Below are positions 7,506-15,490 of a stretch of DNA of 64,000 nucleotides, piece after piece. The position numbers and the translations under genes were made by a program. Numbering within the stretch: position 1 is the stretch's first letter; every line of letters begins with the position of its first letter. The stretch is from Flavivirga sp. 57AJ16 (GTDB lineage Bacteria > Bacteroidota > Bacteroidia > Flavobacteriales > Flavobacteriaceae): NCBI RefSeq assembly GCF_028736925.1, contig NZ_JAQZAT010000002.1:62001-126000 (forward strand). The letters are read 5' to 3'. The notes beneath the pieces are model-generated. The model searched no databases. It was not told the DNA's origin and saw nothing but the letters and a program-made list of their open reading frames with translations.

Positions 7506-8219
7506 TTATGGTATTAAATCGCAATACCAAACCCCATACTTATCAGCTTTACAAATAGAATCATCTGTTTTTGGTGTATTGTATTCTCGATACACTTTTT
7601 CGCCTATGGTAAACGGAATAGGTTTGTTAAAGATGGGGCCCTCAAAACAAAACGTATGAAACTCCCCATTTTCACCACACGGATCTACACCTTCAGGCAA
7701 ATTATCAATAAAATGTTTATCTATAACGGTACCAACAAAGTCCTCTCCGAAATATTTGGAATTGGCACAAACAATAATCGTTTTAAAGCCTAAGTCTAAA
7801 AATTCGTATATCAGTTCTCTAGTGTCTCGCTTCCAAATAGGGAATAGGGCTTTTAAGTCTACTTCAGCTAATTGGTTTTCACGATAATTTTTTAAATCTT
7901 CAAGAAAAATATCACCAAAGGCGCTATGTGTAAAACCATCTTCTTTTAATCGAGTGACAACTTCTGTCATTTTTTGCTCATAGATTTCCATACTTGGCAT
8001 TTCGGGCAATTCAATAAGGCTCGATTTTATATTTAAAGCTTTCGTTTGTGCTAACAATAGCTCTTTTCTAAGGCCATGCATGGAGACTCGATTGTAATGA
8101 CTATTAACTGTGGTAATAAGTTCTTCTACAGTATAACGTTCGTCTTGCAATAAATGATAAAGCGCCAGTGCAGAGTCCTTACCAGAGCTCCAATTAAAAT
8201 AGGTTTTGGTTTTATTCAA
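7506..8219 (-). CDS. Dph6-like ATP pyrophosphatase (diphthine-ammonia ligase family)
   Basis: A 237-residue protein with the PP-loop SSGKDSALALYHLL near residues 11-24, SMHGLR near residue 47, the central FGDIFLEDLKNYRE, LFPIWKRDTRELI, and the CGENGEFHTF signature near residue 180. The family adenylates a carboxylate and transfers ammonia. The bacterial substrate is unknown, since diphthamide is absent. Paralogue of the gene cut by the left edge (CGENGEYHT there). It lies 1 bp downstream of the S41 peptidase gene on the same strand, so the two are probably co-transcribed, and it converges with btuB. Its place beside the B12 genes suggests a corrinoid link but does not prove it. Confidence 0.85.
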   Translation of the reverse strand: MNKTKTYFNWSSGKDSALALYHLLQDERYTVEELITTVNSHYNRVSMHGLRKELLLAQTKALNIKSSLIELPEMPSMEIYEQKMTEVVTRLKEDGFTHSAFGDIFLEDLKNYRENQLAEVDLKALFPIWKRDTRELIYEFLDLGFKTIIVCANSKYFGEDFVGTVIDKHFIDNLPEGVDPCGENGEFHTFCFEGPIFNKPIPFTIGEKVYREYNTPKTDDSICKADKYGVWYCDLIP

Positions 8220-8220
8220 A

Positions 8221-9690
8221 TTATAATCCGGTTGGTAGTTTTTTGTTTGTGTACATACCTTTAGAAAAAGGAATTAAATCTTTACTATCCCCTATAAAAT
8301 CTACAGATGTGGCCTTTTCATTAATAGATCGCCCAGTACCTGTAATTTTGGCAATTGCGGCGGCAAGAAGCGGTTCATTTATATCGCCCAAAACGCCTAA
8401 ATTATTTATGCTTTCCGATAATACATTTCCGGTTTCGGGAGAAAGTCCATCAAAATAATCGGTTACACCATTAGCATTTAAAGATTTAAATATTAATGGT
8501 TGCATGGCATATGTATGGCCAGGGTTCGCTCCGCTACGTCTAAAATTAGGAGAATCATATAATGTTGTCGACGCTTGATATTTACCAGTTGTTGTTGTTC
8601 CAATTTGTACAACATCAATGTACGGTTTTAATGAATTAATAACCAATTCGCTGGCAGAAGCACTACTGCTAGTAGTTAACACGTAGACTCTACTTAGATT
8701 TAAACTATTTAAAGGTGTCCCCTCATTATTATTTACAAATCGATTGATCAGTAACTCGGGGTCCTCATTTTGAAAAGCCTGTTGTAATTCGCTATTCCAT
8801 TGTTCTGTGCTAAAAACATCTCCATCAAACTGTCCAGTAACCAAACTAGATAACATGATAGCAGTATTGACAGATCCTCCAGGGTTGTAACGTAAATCAA
8901 GAACTAATTCTGTGGCATTAGCATTTTTAAATGTTCCAAAAGTATCATTTAATTCAGCATTAAATTGTTCAGTTCCTGTAAAACTATTGTACATTAAATA
9001 AGCAATTTTAGTTCCCGCCACATCTAATATAGAATTAATAAAAATAGGATTTTCTGTGTATTGGGATTTAGATAACGGAGTGCTCTGAGGGCTTTGAGTT
9101 ATAAAATCATCGTTAGAATCGTTTGGGGTATTATTATCATTATAACTACCTAGATTAATGGTGTAGTTTTTTTGGCTTAAAAGAGATACATAGTTATTAA
9201 TAGTAAGTTGTGTTTCATCAATCCCATAAAAGATATCTCCTCGTTTAACACCTTTTGAAGCCGCATCAGAATTAGGTAAAACATGCGTTACAAAACCATA
9301 AATATCAGTATCTGTTGAAGAAAACCGGAATATTTTAAACTCCATGCCGTTACTTGTCGTTATACCGCTAAAAAGTTGTTCTAGTGCAATATAGTCGTCA
9401 ACGATCCAACTAAATCTATCCACGGTTTCCCTTTCATAAATTAAACTTTCAAATAAATCTTCAGGTTTGGAAAAACTATTTAAATAATCAGCATAATCTT
9501 GGTTGCTGGAAAACCTGTCATTAGCAAGATTAGGAATGTTCTCTTTATACAAGTAAAAGGCGTTCATGCCTTTCCAAACAAAATCATTTATTTCACTTGC
9601 GGTAACCACAATGTCATCACCATCTTCAAAACAACTAGTAGTTAAAAAGGTAAGCGTAAGCAATAGAATTAGGGATTTAAAATATTTCAT
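8221..9690 (-). CDS. S41 family peptidase lipoprotein
   Basis: A 489-residue protein with an N-terminal signal and lipobox (LTFLTTSC, Cys near residue 20), so it is probably anchored in a membrane facing the periplasm. A degenerate PDZ-like segment (GFVTHVLPNSDAASKGVKRGDIFYGID) precedes the tail-specific protease fold. LVLDLRYNPGGSVNTA near residue 265 and TTSSSASASELVINSL near residue 345 match the S41 core, the latter holding the candidate catalytic Ser. C-terminal-processing proteases trim or degrade periplasmic proteins; the target here is unknown. It precedes the Dph6-like gene by one base on the same strand. I see no direct tie to B12. Confidence 0.85.
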   Translation of the reverse strand: MKYFKSLILLLTLTFLTTSCFEDGDDIVVTASEINDFVWKGMNAFYLYKENIPNLANDRFSSNQDYADYLNSFSKPEDLFESLIYERETVDRFSWIVDDYIALEQLFSGITTSNGMEFKIFRFSSTDTDIYGFVTHVLPNSDAASKGVKRGDIFYGIDETQLTINNYVSLLSQKNYTINLGSYNDNNTPNDSNDDFITQSPQSTPLSKSQYTENPIFINSILDVAGTKIAYLMYNSFTGTEQFNAELNDTFGTFKNANATELVLDLRYNPGGSVNTAIMLSSLVTGQFDGDVFSTEQWNSELQQAFQNEDPELLINRFVNNNEGTPLNSLNLSRVYVLTTSSSASASELVINSLKPYIDVVQIGTTTTGKYQASTTLYDSPNFRRSGANPGHTYAMQPLIFKSLNANGVTDYFDGLSPETGNVLSESINNLGVLGDINEPLLAAAIAKITGTGRSINEKATSVDFIGDSKDLIPFSKGMYTNKKLPTGL

Positions 9691-9708
9691 AGCTATTTTT
9701 TTATAAAC

Positions 9709-9782
9709 GAACTGGTTTAAACTTTTTTAAATTGGCGACAAAATGATATTTTTCACTTCAATCAAAAAAATGAAGCCAGTCC
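9709..9782. repeat. Short inverted-repeat element, family E-like
   Basis: ACTGGTTTAAACTTTTTT faces AAAAAAATGAAGCCAGT with CACTTCAATC before the right arm. The arms resemble those of the larger element at 14760-14942. The rest of 9691-10066 is AT-rich DNA containing the promoter regions of the divergent genes at 9690 and 10067, with no further gene visible. Confidence 0.5.
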
Positions 9783-10066
9783 AACGTTTAGTCTTTAAAA
9801 CCCTAAATTTACTTACATTATTATATAATTAAAAAAATAATAAGTACTTAAATTTTTAAATTTTAAGTTTCGATTGAATTTGTCAGGCTCTTAAAAGAGG
9901 TAACCTATTGAAAATAGAAGCCTTTTAAAAAGGTAACTTAACAAATTTTATTTTCGATGTAACAAAATACATTATAGGTCGTCGTAATATCAAATAGCAA
10001 CAATAAAGCAATTTTCCCTAGGGAAATGTTTGGAAAAACAAAGGGGCTAACTAAACCGAACCACCA

Positions 10067-10576
10067 ATGACTCAAGCAGAGTTTTTAAATATTGTCATGC
10101 CTTTTAAAGATAAAGTCTTTCGTTTGGCAAAACGATTACTTGTATCTACCGAGGAAGCCGAAGATGCAACGCAAGAGGTTTTGTTGAAATTGTGGAACAA
10201 TAAAAAGAAGATCCAGGAATATAAAAATGTAGAAGCCTTTTCTATGACCATGACCAAGAATTTTTGTTTTGATAAATTGAAATCCAAACAAGCCCAAAAT
10301 TTAAAAATTGTGCATAGCAATTATGAAGACGGAAATACACCATTACAAAAGCAAATTGAATTAAATGATAGTGTAGATTGGGTTTCAAAAATTATAGAAG
10401 GATTGCCCGAACAACAAAGAATGATCATTCAATTACGGGATATAGAAGAATACGATTTTGATGAGATTGCAAAAATGCTGGATATGAATAATACGGCAGT
10501 ACGTGTAAATTTATCGAGAGCAAGAAAAACAATAAGGGAAAAATTAACTAATACACATAGCTATGGTATTAAATAA
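10067..10576 (+). CDS. ECF-type RNA polymerase sigma factor
   Basis: A 169-residue group IV sigma factor. Region 2 covers roughly residues 5-75 (RLAKRLLVSTEEAEDATQEVLLKLW) and region 4 roughly residues 110-160, with the helix-turn-helix segment YDFDEIAKMLDMNNTAVRVNLSRARK. No other domains are present. The next gene overlaps it by 14 bp and encodes a small membrane protein in the usual position of the cognate anti-sigma factor; two DUF4252 proteins follow. The set is a recurring Bacteroidota arrangement whose stimulus is not known. The ATG start is preceded by about 370 bp of non-coding DNA, where an autoregulated promoter would be expected. Confidence 0.92.
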   Translation: MTQAEFLNIVMPFKDKVFRLAKRLLVSTEEAEDATQEVLLKLWNNKKKIQEYKNVEAFSMTMTKNFCFDKLKSKQAQNLKIVHSNYEDGNTPLQKQIELNDSVDWVSKIIEGLPEQQRMIIQLRDIEEYDFDEIAKMLDMNNTAVRVNLSRARKTIREKLTNTHSYGIK

Positions 10577-11045
10577 TATAGAAAGATTACTGGAAAAGTA
10601 TGAAAACGGTGAAACAACACTAAAGGAAGAGCAGCAGTTAAAACACTATTTTTCGCAAGAGACTGTAGCGCCACATTTAGAAATGTACAAACCCATGTTT
10701 GCGTATTTTTTGGTAAACCAACAAGAACAATTTACTAAAGACATACCATTAAAAAGGAAGCGTACTAATTACAAATGGATTTATGTTGCTGCAGTTGCCG
10801 TTCTTATGTTAGGATTTTATTTTGAAGCCCCAATAGTTAATTCTTATGAAGAATATGCATATGGGACTTATAGTAACCCTGAAAAAGCTCTTGACGAAGT
10901 AACCAAGTCGTTGGCCATGATTTCAGACCATTTTAATAAAGGAACCTCTACTGTTAATTATCTAAACGAAGTAAATAAAGGAACGGCTACATTGGGTTAC
11001 CTTAATGAGATTGAAAATACAACAAGTATAATTTTTAAAAATTAA
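10563..11045 (+). CDS. Small membrane protein, probable anti-sigma factor of the ECF operon
   Basis: A 160-residue protein with a soluble N-terminus of about 75 residues (LLEKYENGETTLKEEQQLKHYF), one transmembrane segment near residues 76-95 (WIYVAAVAVLMLGFYFEA), and a short outer tail with two similar stretches (STVNYLNEVNKGTATLGYLNEI). The N-terminal pattern of a short helix followed by ETTLEEE-type acidic residues is common in Bacteroidota proteins next to ECF sigma genes. Its overlap with the sigma gene argues for coupled translation. No zinc-binding His/Cys motif is visible, so it is not a ZAS-type anti-sigma. Role is inferred from position. Confidence 0.7.
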   Translation: MVLNNIERLLEKYENGETTLKEEQQLKHYFSQETVAPHLEMYKPMFAYFLVNQQEQFTKDIPLKRKRTNYKWIYVAAVAVLMLGFYFEAPIVNSYEEYAYGTYSNPEKALDEVTKSLAMISDHFNKGTSTVNYLNEVNKGTATLGYLNEIENTTSIIFKN

Positions 11046-11056
11046 AAAAGGAAAAA

Positions 11057-11644
11057 ATGAAGACAATAATAAATAAAGAAAAGATGAGTAAGAAAGTATT
11101 TACATTTATATTGGCAATGGTACTATTACCATTAACAGGAATGGCCCAGAGCATTTTTGATAAGTATAGTGATAACTCGGATGTTACATATGTATCCATA
11201 AAGCCTAAAATGTTTCAAATGATAGCTAAAATGGGGATCAATGTAGAAGATCCAGAGGCTAAAGCTTATATGGACATGGTAAAAAGTATTACTAGTTTTA
11301 AAACCATTGTAACAGATAATAAGGTTATTTCTGGAGACATCAAAAAATGGGTGAAATCCCATTCAAGTTCTTTAGAGGAATTAATGGAAGTTAAAGATGA
11401 TGGTACCGAAGTAAAGTTTTATGTAAAAGAAGGTAAAGATGCAGACCATGTAAAAGAACTTTTAATTTTTGTAAATGGTATCGATAAGGCTATGAAGGGG
11501 CAGGGTGTTGAAATTAATGGTGAAAACAGAAAAATTGAAACAGTCATAGTAGCACTTACGGGAGATATAGATCTAAATGAAATCTCTAAGCTTACTGATA
11601 AAATGAACATTCCAGGTGGTAAACATTTGGAAAAAAAGAATTAA
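11057..11644 (+). CDS. DUF4252 domain-containing secreted protein
   Basis: A protein of up to 195 residues with a signal peptide (KKVFTFILAMVLLPLTGMAQS). A second ATG at 11084 (MSKKVF) would give a more standard signal sequence and may be the true start. The mature part (residues about 32-185) matches DUF4252: the early FDKYSDNSDVTYVSIKPKMFQM and the later VIVALTGDIDLNEISKLTDKM. The family has no known function and is typically found downstream of ECF sigma operons in Bacteroidota. It is the third gene of the operon starting at 10067, and a terminator-like hairpin follows at 11678. Confidence 0.85.
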   Translation: MKTIINKEKMSKKVFTFILAMVLLPLTGMAQSIFDKYSDNSDVTYVSIKPKMFQMIAKMGINVEDPEAKAYMDMVKSITSFKTIVTDNKVISGDIKKWVKSHSSSLEELMEVKDDGTEVKFYVKEGKDADHVKELLIFVNGIDKAMKGQGVEINGENRKIETVIVALTGDIDLNEISKLTDKMNIPGGKHLEKKN

Positions 11645-11677
11645 AAACAATTCATCAATCATGATAATAGTCTTTCT

Positions 11678-11706
11678 AAAAACCTCGATAAATATTGAGG
11701 TTTTTA
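11678..11706 (+). terminator. Hairpin between the two DUF4252 genes
   Basis: AAAAACCTC pairs with GAGGTTTTT across a short AT loop and runs into T residues. It may end or attenuate the sigma operon before the second DUF4252 gene. Confidence 0.75.
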
Positions 11707-11769
11707 GATAGGCAAATTGCATCTGTCGGGATGAGTCCGACCTCAAACAACAAACTAAATAGAAACTAG

Positions 11770-12312
11770 ATGAAACGAACAGTCAAACATATTTTATATA
11801 CTTTATTTGTAACAGTTATTTTAGTAAGCTGTGCTACTAATACCAGTTTACAAACCTATTTTGTAGATAACCAAGAAGCGTCAAATTTTATTTCGCAAGA
11901 TCTGCCTTTATCCATGGTCAAATTAGATCAAACGGCTTTTTCTAAAGAACAAAAAGAGGCTTATAATTCAGTAAATAAATTGAATTTCTTAGGATATAAA
12001 GCTAATGAAAATAACGCCGAAGCGTTAAAGGAAGAGTTAAAAATAGTAAAAGCTATTTTAAAGGACTCTAAGTATAAGGATTTAGTGGAATTTAACGATA
12101 AAGGAAGAAAAATTATTGTAAAGTATGTTGGTACTGATGATAATGCGGATGAAGTGGTTGTTTTTGGACATGCTAAAGAACTCGGTTTTGCAATTATTCG
12201 CGTATTGGGAGATGATATGAGTCCAGATAAAATGGTAACTCTAATGACTGCTTTACAAAAGGCTAACGTTGATGAAAATCAACTACAAGATATTGTGAAT
12301 TTCTTTAAATAA
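11770..12312 (+). CDS. DUF4252 domain-containing lipoprotein
   Basis: A 180-residue protein with a lipobox (VTVILVSCATN, Cys near residue 21), so likely a lipoprotein. The mature region resembles the DUF4252 protein before it: SFISQDLPLSMVKL-type start, KIIVKYVGTDDNADEVVVFGHA in the middle and a C-terminal VTLMTALQKANVDENQ. It lies on the same strand, 125 bp after the previous gene with a hairpin between, so it may be expressed at a lower level from the same promoter or separately. Function unknown; tied to the sigma operon by position and family. Confidence 0.8.
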   Translation: MKRTVKHILYTLFVTVILVSCATNTSLQTYFVDNQEASNFISQDLPLSMVKLDQTAFSKEQKEAYNSVNKLNFLGYKANENNAEALKEELKIVKAILKDSKYKDLVEFNDKGRKIIVKYVGTDDNADEVVVFGHAKELGFAIIRVLGDDMSPDKMVTLMTALQKANVDENQLQDIVNFFK

Positions 12313-12380
12313 TTTATAGTAATGTTATTTAAATCAGAACCGGTATCTTAAAGATTTTTACTCTTGCTAAGCGAGGAACA

Positions 12381-12415
12381 AAAAAGGCCTGTCAATATTT
12401 TGACAGGCCTTTTTA
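12381..12415. terminator. Bidirectional terminator between convergent genes
   Basis: A perfect 14-bp stem (AAAAAGGCCTGTCA and its complement) around a 6-nt loop, with A and T tracts at both ends. It serves the DUF4252 gene on the plus strand and the small gene at 12413 on the minus strand. The short stretch before it, near 12336-12352, resembles the right end of the element at 52445-52747. Confidence 0.9.
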
Positions 12416-12613
12416 TTTTGGATCATCATTTTTATTTTCTGCATCCTCGTTCGGATTCAGCTTTGAATACACCAGATTAGCAATAATTGTTAAAAATATA
12501 ATGGTAAGGAACGTTAAAACAATAAAGTTATTCAAGATATCCAAAATTCCGGTAACAAAAATACCACAGACCATAAGGCCGCAAAGTAATAAAGATTGTT
12601 TGTCATTTAACAT
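12413..12613 (-). CDS. Small two-helix membrane protein, unknown function
   Basis: A 66-residue protein with two predicted membrane segments (LLLCGLMVCGIFVTGILDIL and FIVLTFLTIIFLTIIANLVY) joined by a short loop, and a charged C-terminal tail rich in Asn, Glu, Asp and Lys. No family recognised. It starts 11 bp after the end of purB on the same strand, so it probably shares the purB transcript. The terminator at 12381-12415 overlaps its 3' end. Confidence 0.65.
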   Translation of the reverse strand: MLNDKQSLLLCGLMVCGIFVTGILDILNNFIVLTFLTIIFLTIIANLVYSKLNPNEDAENKNDDPK

Positions 12614-12624
12614 CTGCCTAATTC

Positions 12625-13968
12625 TTAGATTCCTGTATAGTTACTAGGTGTAATACGTTTTAATTCTTCTTTTATTGTGTCTGAGACCTCTAATGTATCA
12701 ATAAAATTAGAAATAGAATCTTGGTTAATTTTAGCATTGGTTCTTGTTAAGCCTTTTAAAGCTTCGTAAGGATTTGGATATGCTTCACGACGTAGAATGG
12801 TTTGAATGGCTTCGGCAACTACAGCCCAATTATTATCTAAGTCTTCAGCAAATTTAGATTCATTTAAAAGCAACTTATCAAGCCCCTTTAAAGTGGATTT
12901 AAATCCAATAAGTGTATGTCCAAAAGGAACCCCTATATTACGTAAAACAGTACTGTCTGTTAAATCTCGCTGTAATCTGGAAATAGGAAGTTTTGCCGAT
13001 AAATGTTCGAAAAGGGCATTGGCAATACCTAAATTCCCTTCGCTGTTTTCAAAATCAATCGGATTTACTTTATGGGGCATAGCAGAACTTCCAACTTCTC
13101 CTGCTTTAATTTTTTGCTTGAAATAATCCATGGAAACATAGGTCCAAATATCTCGATCTAAATCAATTAAAATTGTGTTTATACGTTTTAAGGTATCAAA
13201 CAATGCAGCCATGTGGTCGTAATGTTCAATTTGAGTAGTTGGAAATGAATGTTGTAAGCCTAGTTTCTCTTGTACAAATTTGGAACCAAATGCTTTCCAA
13301 TCGATATTTGGATATGCTACATGATGCGCATTAAAATTACCAGTGGCACCTCCAAATTTAGCGGCGCCTGGGATGTCATTTAATAAATTAAATTGTTCTT
13401 CTAAACGATTTACAAAAACTTCAATTTCTTTTCCTAAACGCGTAGGGGAAGCAGGTTGCCCATGTGTTCTTGCAAGCATGGGAACTGAGGCCCAATCGTT
13501 GGTTAGTTCTTTTAATCTATTTAAAACATGATAGTACTCAGGAACATATACATCGTTCATTGCTTCCTTAATGCTTAAAGGAATAGCTGTATTATTAATG
13601 TCTTGCGAAGTTAATCCGAAGTGAATAAATTCTTTATACTGTGATAGATTTAAAGCATCAAATTTTTCTTTTATAAAATATTCAACAGCTTTAACATCAT
13701 GGTTTGTAACACTTTCAATTTTCTTGATAGCTAAAGCATCATCTGTAGAGAAACCCTTATAAATTTTTCTTAGATCATCAAAAATGGCAATATCAATATT
13801 TTTAAGCTGTGGTAATGGAATTTCACAAAGCGCAATGAAATATTCGATTTCTACTAAAACCCGATATTTTATAAGTGCTTCTTCAGAAAAATAAGGTCCT
13901 AGTTCGTTAACTTTACTCCTATATCTCCCATCAATAGGAGAGATGGCATTTAATGATGATAATGACAT
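12625..13968 (-). CDS. purB: Adenylosuccinate lyase
   Basis: A 447-residue enzyme of the fumarase/aspartase superfamily. The family signature SSAMPHKVNPIDFENSEG lies near residues 294-311 and contains the catalytic Ser of the flexible loop. MLARTHGQPASPTRLG near residue 165 and FGLTSQDINNTA near residue 118 supply the catalytic His and substrate contacts. PurB cleaves SAICAR to AICAR and adenylosuccinate to AMP, so it acts twice in purine synthesis. The N-terminus LNAISPIDGRYRS is canonical and fixes the start. Its length is close to the long E. coli-like form. Confidence 0.97.
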   Translation of the reverse strand: MSLSSLNAISPIDGRYRSKVNELGPYFSEEALIKYRVLVEIEYFIALCEIPLPQLKNIDIAIFDDLRKIYKGFSTDDALAIKKIESVTNHDVKAVEYFIKEKFDALNLSQYKEFIHFGLTSQDINNTAIPLSIKEAMNDVYVPEYYHVLNRLKELTNDWASVPMLARTHGQPASPTRLGKEIEVFVNRLEEQFNLLNDIPGAAKFGGATGNFNAHHVAYPNIDWKAFGSKFVQEKLGLQHSFPTTQIEHYDHMAALFDTLKRINTILIDLDRDIWTYVSMDYFKQKIKAGEVGSSAMPHKVNPIDFENSEGNLGIANALFEHLSAKLPISRLQRDLTDSTVLRNIGVPFGHTLIGFKSTLKGLDKLLLNESKFAEDLDNNWAVVAEAIQTILRREAYPNPYEALKGLTRTNAKINQDSISNFIDTLEVSDTIKEELKRITPSNYTGI

Positions 13969-14005
13969 TCGTATGTGTTTTTTGAAGATGCAAAGATACG
14001 TTTTT

Positions 14006-14040
14006 GATTTGCGTTTTCAGGTATCTGATTTACGATTTTT
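14006..14040. repeat. Heptanucleotide-period repeat upstream of purB
   Basis: Reads GATTTGC, GTTTTCA, GGTATCT, GATTTAC, GATTTTT in a constant 7-bp phase, between purB and the gene at 14040. Degenerate and short, so support is weaker than at the other loci. Confidence 0.5.
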
Positions 14041-14615
14041 TAGGAAGCCTTGCTTTTCTTTATTTTAAGCAACGTGCGTTTGGCCCGTGCTTTAAAAGCA
14101 GCACTTTGTTTTTGGAAATCTTGCTCTAAAATCTGTGTTAATTCGGAATAAATCCAATCATTATCAGTTCCATAAAGAAATAAAGACTCCATAGCATATA
14201 CTTTTGGTGCTACTTTTTGGTCACTGATCATCCAATCAAAGCAGGCTTCAATAATACGCTCTTTATGTACTGGATTTAATGTGTTTTTTATCGTATTGGG
14301 ATTTTTAGAATAGTATGCCTTGGTAATATATTCACAAACTTTAGACACGGGGCGTACAGACGAGTCTAAATGAATTTTATGAATGTTTTTGGTAAATGTA
14401 TCTAAATATGGTACAACAGCATAAATATACTTTTCGCAAACAAACTCAAAAACCCAAGCTGCACGGGACGATACTTTGTCATCGACCATAAATAAAATGT
14501 CCATGAGTTTAGGGAATAAGCTCATATCGTTTAAAACCATATGGGCATATTTCAATCGATTTTCGCGAGAAGCATTTATGTAGCTTAATTCTTTATAGAA
14601 TTCTTCAAAAGACAT
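14040..14615 (-). CDS. HEAT-like helical protein next to purB
   Basis: A 191-residue protein of helical character with segments reminiscent of HEAT-type repeats (DDKVSSRAAWVFEFVCEKY, PKVYAMESLFLYGTDNDWI) and a basic C-terminus (AFKARAKRTLLKIKKSKAS). Homologues beside purB in Flavobacteriaceae are often mislabelled adenylosuccinate lyase, but this sequence has none of the lyase signatures. It lies 71 bp upstream of purB on the same strand and may share its transcript. Function unknown. No signal peptide or membrane segment, so cytosolic. Confidence 0.75.
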   Translation of the reverse strand: MSFEEFYKELSYINASRENRLKYAHMVLNDMSLFPKLMDILFMVDDKVSSRAAWVFEFVCEKYIYAVVPYLDTFTKNIHKIHLDSSVRPVSKVCEYITKAYYSKNPNTIKNTLNPVHKERIIEACFDWMISDQKVAPKVYAMESLFLYGTDNDWIYSELTQILEQDFQKQSAAFKARAKRTLLKIKKSKAS

Positions 14616-14759
14616 AAGATAATTTTATCTATTTTAGATACCTAAAATACCCATAATGAAATAAGCATTGCATAGGACTCCATATTAATAAAAATTTTAA
14701 TAAGAGCGCGAAGCGGTTGCATACGTTCTCAACTTTTTAATTAATGTATTATCAAAAAA

Positions 14760-14942
14760 TGAAGTGATTTAAACTTTTTTCAATTGGCTGCAACCTGCCT
14801 GCCGGCAGGCAGGAATGTTCCTTTTCATCCTTTTTTTCGTCTTTTTATTACTTCGTAACGCTGCTATGAAGTGCAAAAAAGGCTTCAAAACAAATAAAAA
14901 TTAACTATTTTTCGCTTCAATCAAAAAAGTTTAATCACTTCA
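14760..14942. mobile_element. MITE-like element, family E
   Basis: The left end TGAAGTGATTTAAACTTTTT and the right end AAAAAAGTTTAATCACTTCA are inverted repeats with one gap. No open reading frame fits the 183 bp between them. Inside is a perfect 20-bp palindrome, CCTGCCTGCCGGCAGGCAGG (14794-14813), probably a second repeat. The element lies between divergent genes (14615 leftward, 14962 rightward). No clear target duplication. A shorter relative is at 9709-9782. Confidence 0.6.
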
Positions 14943-14961
14943 ATTACAAAAATTTAAACGC

Positions 14962-15435
14962 ATGAAAATAATAAAAAAAATATTCTTACTGTTATTGATT
15001 GTATTTATTATCGCTCAATTTTTCAATCCAGAAAAGAATGAGGGTGATATAGCATCTATAGAAGCTTTTTTTAATGAAACAAATCCGCCGGAAAAGGTTA
15101 AGATTATTTTAAAGGAGAGTTGTTTTGATTGTCATAGTGATGTTACAAGGTATCCTTGGTACAATCATATCACACCTGTGAATTATTGGCTGGCAGATCA
15201 TATAAAACATGGAAAAAAACATTTTAATGTATCCGATTGGGAGGGGAATTCCGTAAAGCGAAAAGATCATAAATTTGAAGAACTTATAGAAATGGTTGAG
15301 GATAAAAGCATGCCTCTTAACTCATATACCTGGACGCATACAGAAGCTAAGCTTACGGACGAACAAATAACCGCTGTTATTGATTGGGCAAAACAAGTAC
15401 GTTTTAAGTATAGCTTGGTGCCTAAGCCAGAGTAA
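14962..15435 (+). CDS. Heme-binding domain protein (c-type, single CxxCH)
   Basis: A 157-residue protein with an uncleaved or cleaved N-terminal hydrophobic segment (IFLLLLIVFIIAQFF, residues about 6-20). The rest matches the Haem-bd family of Bacteroidota: the heme-attachment motif CFDCH near residues 53-57, followed by TRYPWYNHITPVNYWLADHI and the SMPLNSYTW segment whose Met could be the second axial ligand. It should face the periplasm and carry electrons or sense redox; the partner is unknown. Stand-alone gene between a MITE-like element and a heptamer repeat. Confidence 0.88.
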   Translation: MKIIKKIFLLLLIVFIIAQFFNPEKNEGDIASIEAFFNETNPPEKVKIILKESCFDCHSDVTRYPWYNHITPVNYWLADHIKHGKKHFNVSDWEGNSVKRKDHKFEELIEMVEDKSMPLNSYTWTHTEAKLTDEQITAVIDWAKQVRFKYSLVPKPE

Positions 15436-15436
15436 A

Positions 15437-15478
15437 ATAGGTATTAGGCAATAGGTATGAGGTGTTAGGTGTGGGTGG
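15437..15478. repeat. Heptanucleotide-period repeat
   Basis: Reads ATAGGTA, TTAGGCA, ATAGGTA, TGAGGTG, TTAGGTG, TGGGTGG: six units in strict 7-bp phase between the heme-binding gene and the glycosyltransferase gene. Confidence 0.75.
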
Positions 15479-15490
15479 TTTAATTAAAAC

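Noticed and set aside
14040-14615. Second adenylosuccinate lyase
   Set aside because: None of the lyase signatures are present and the protein is far too short.
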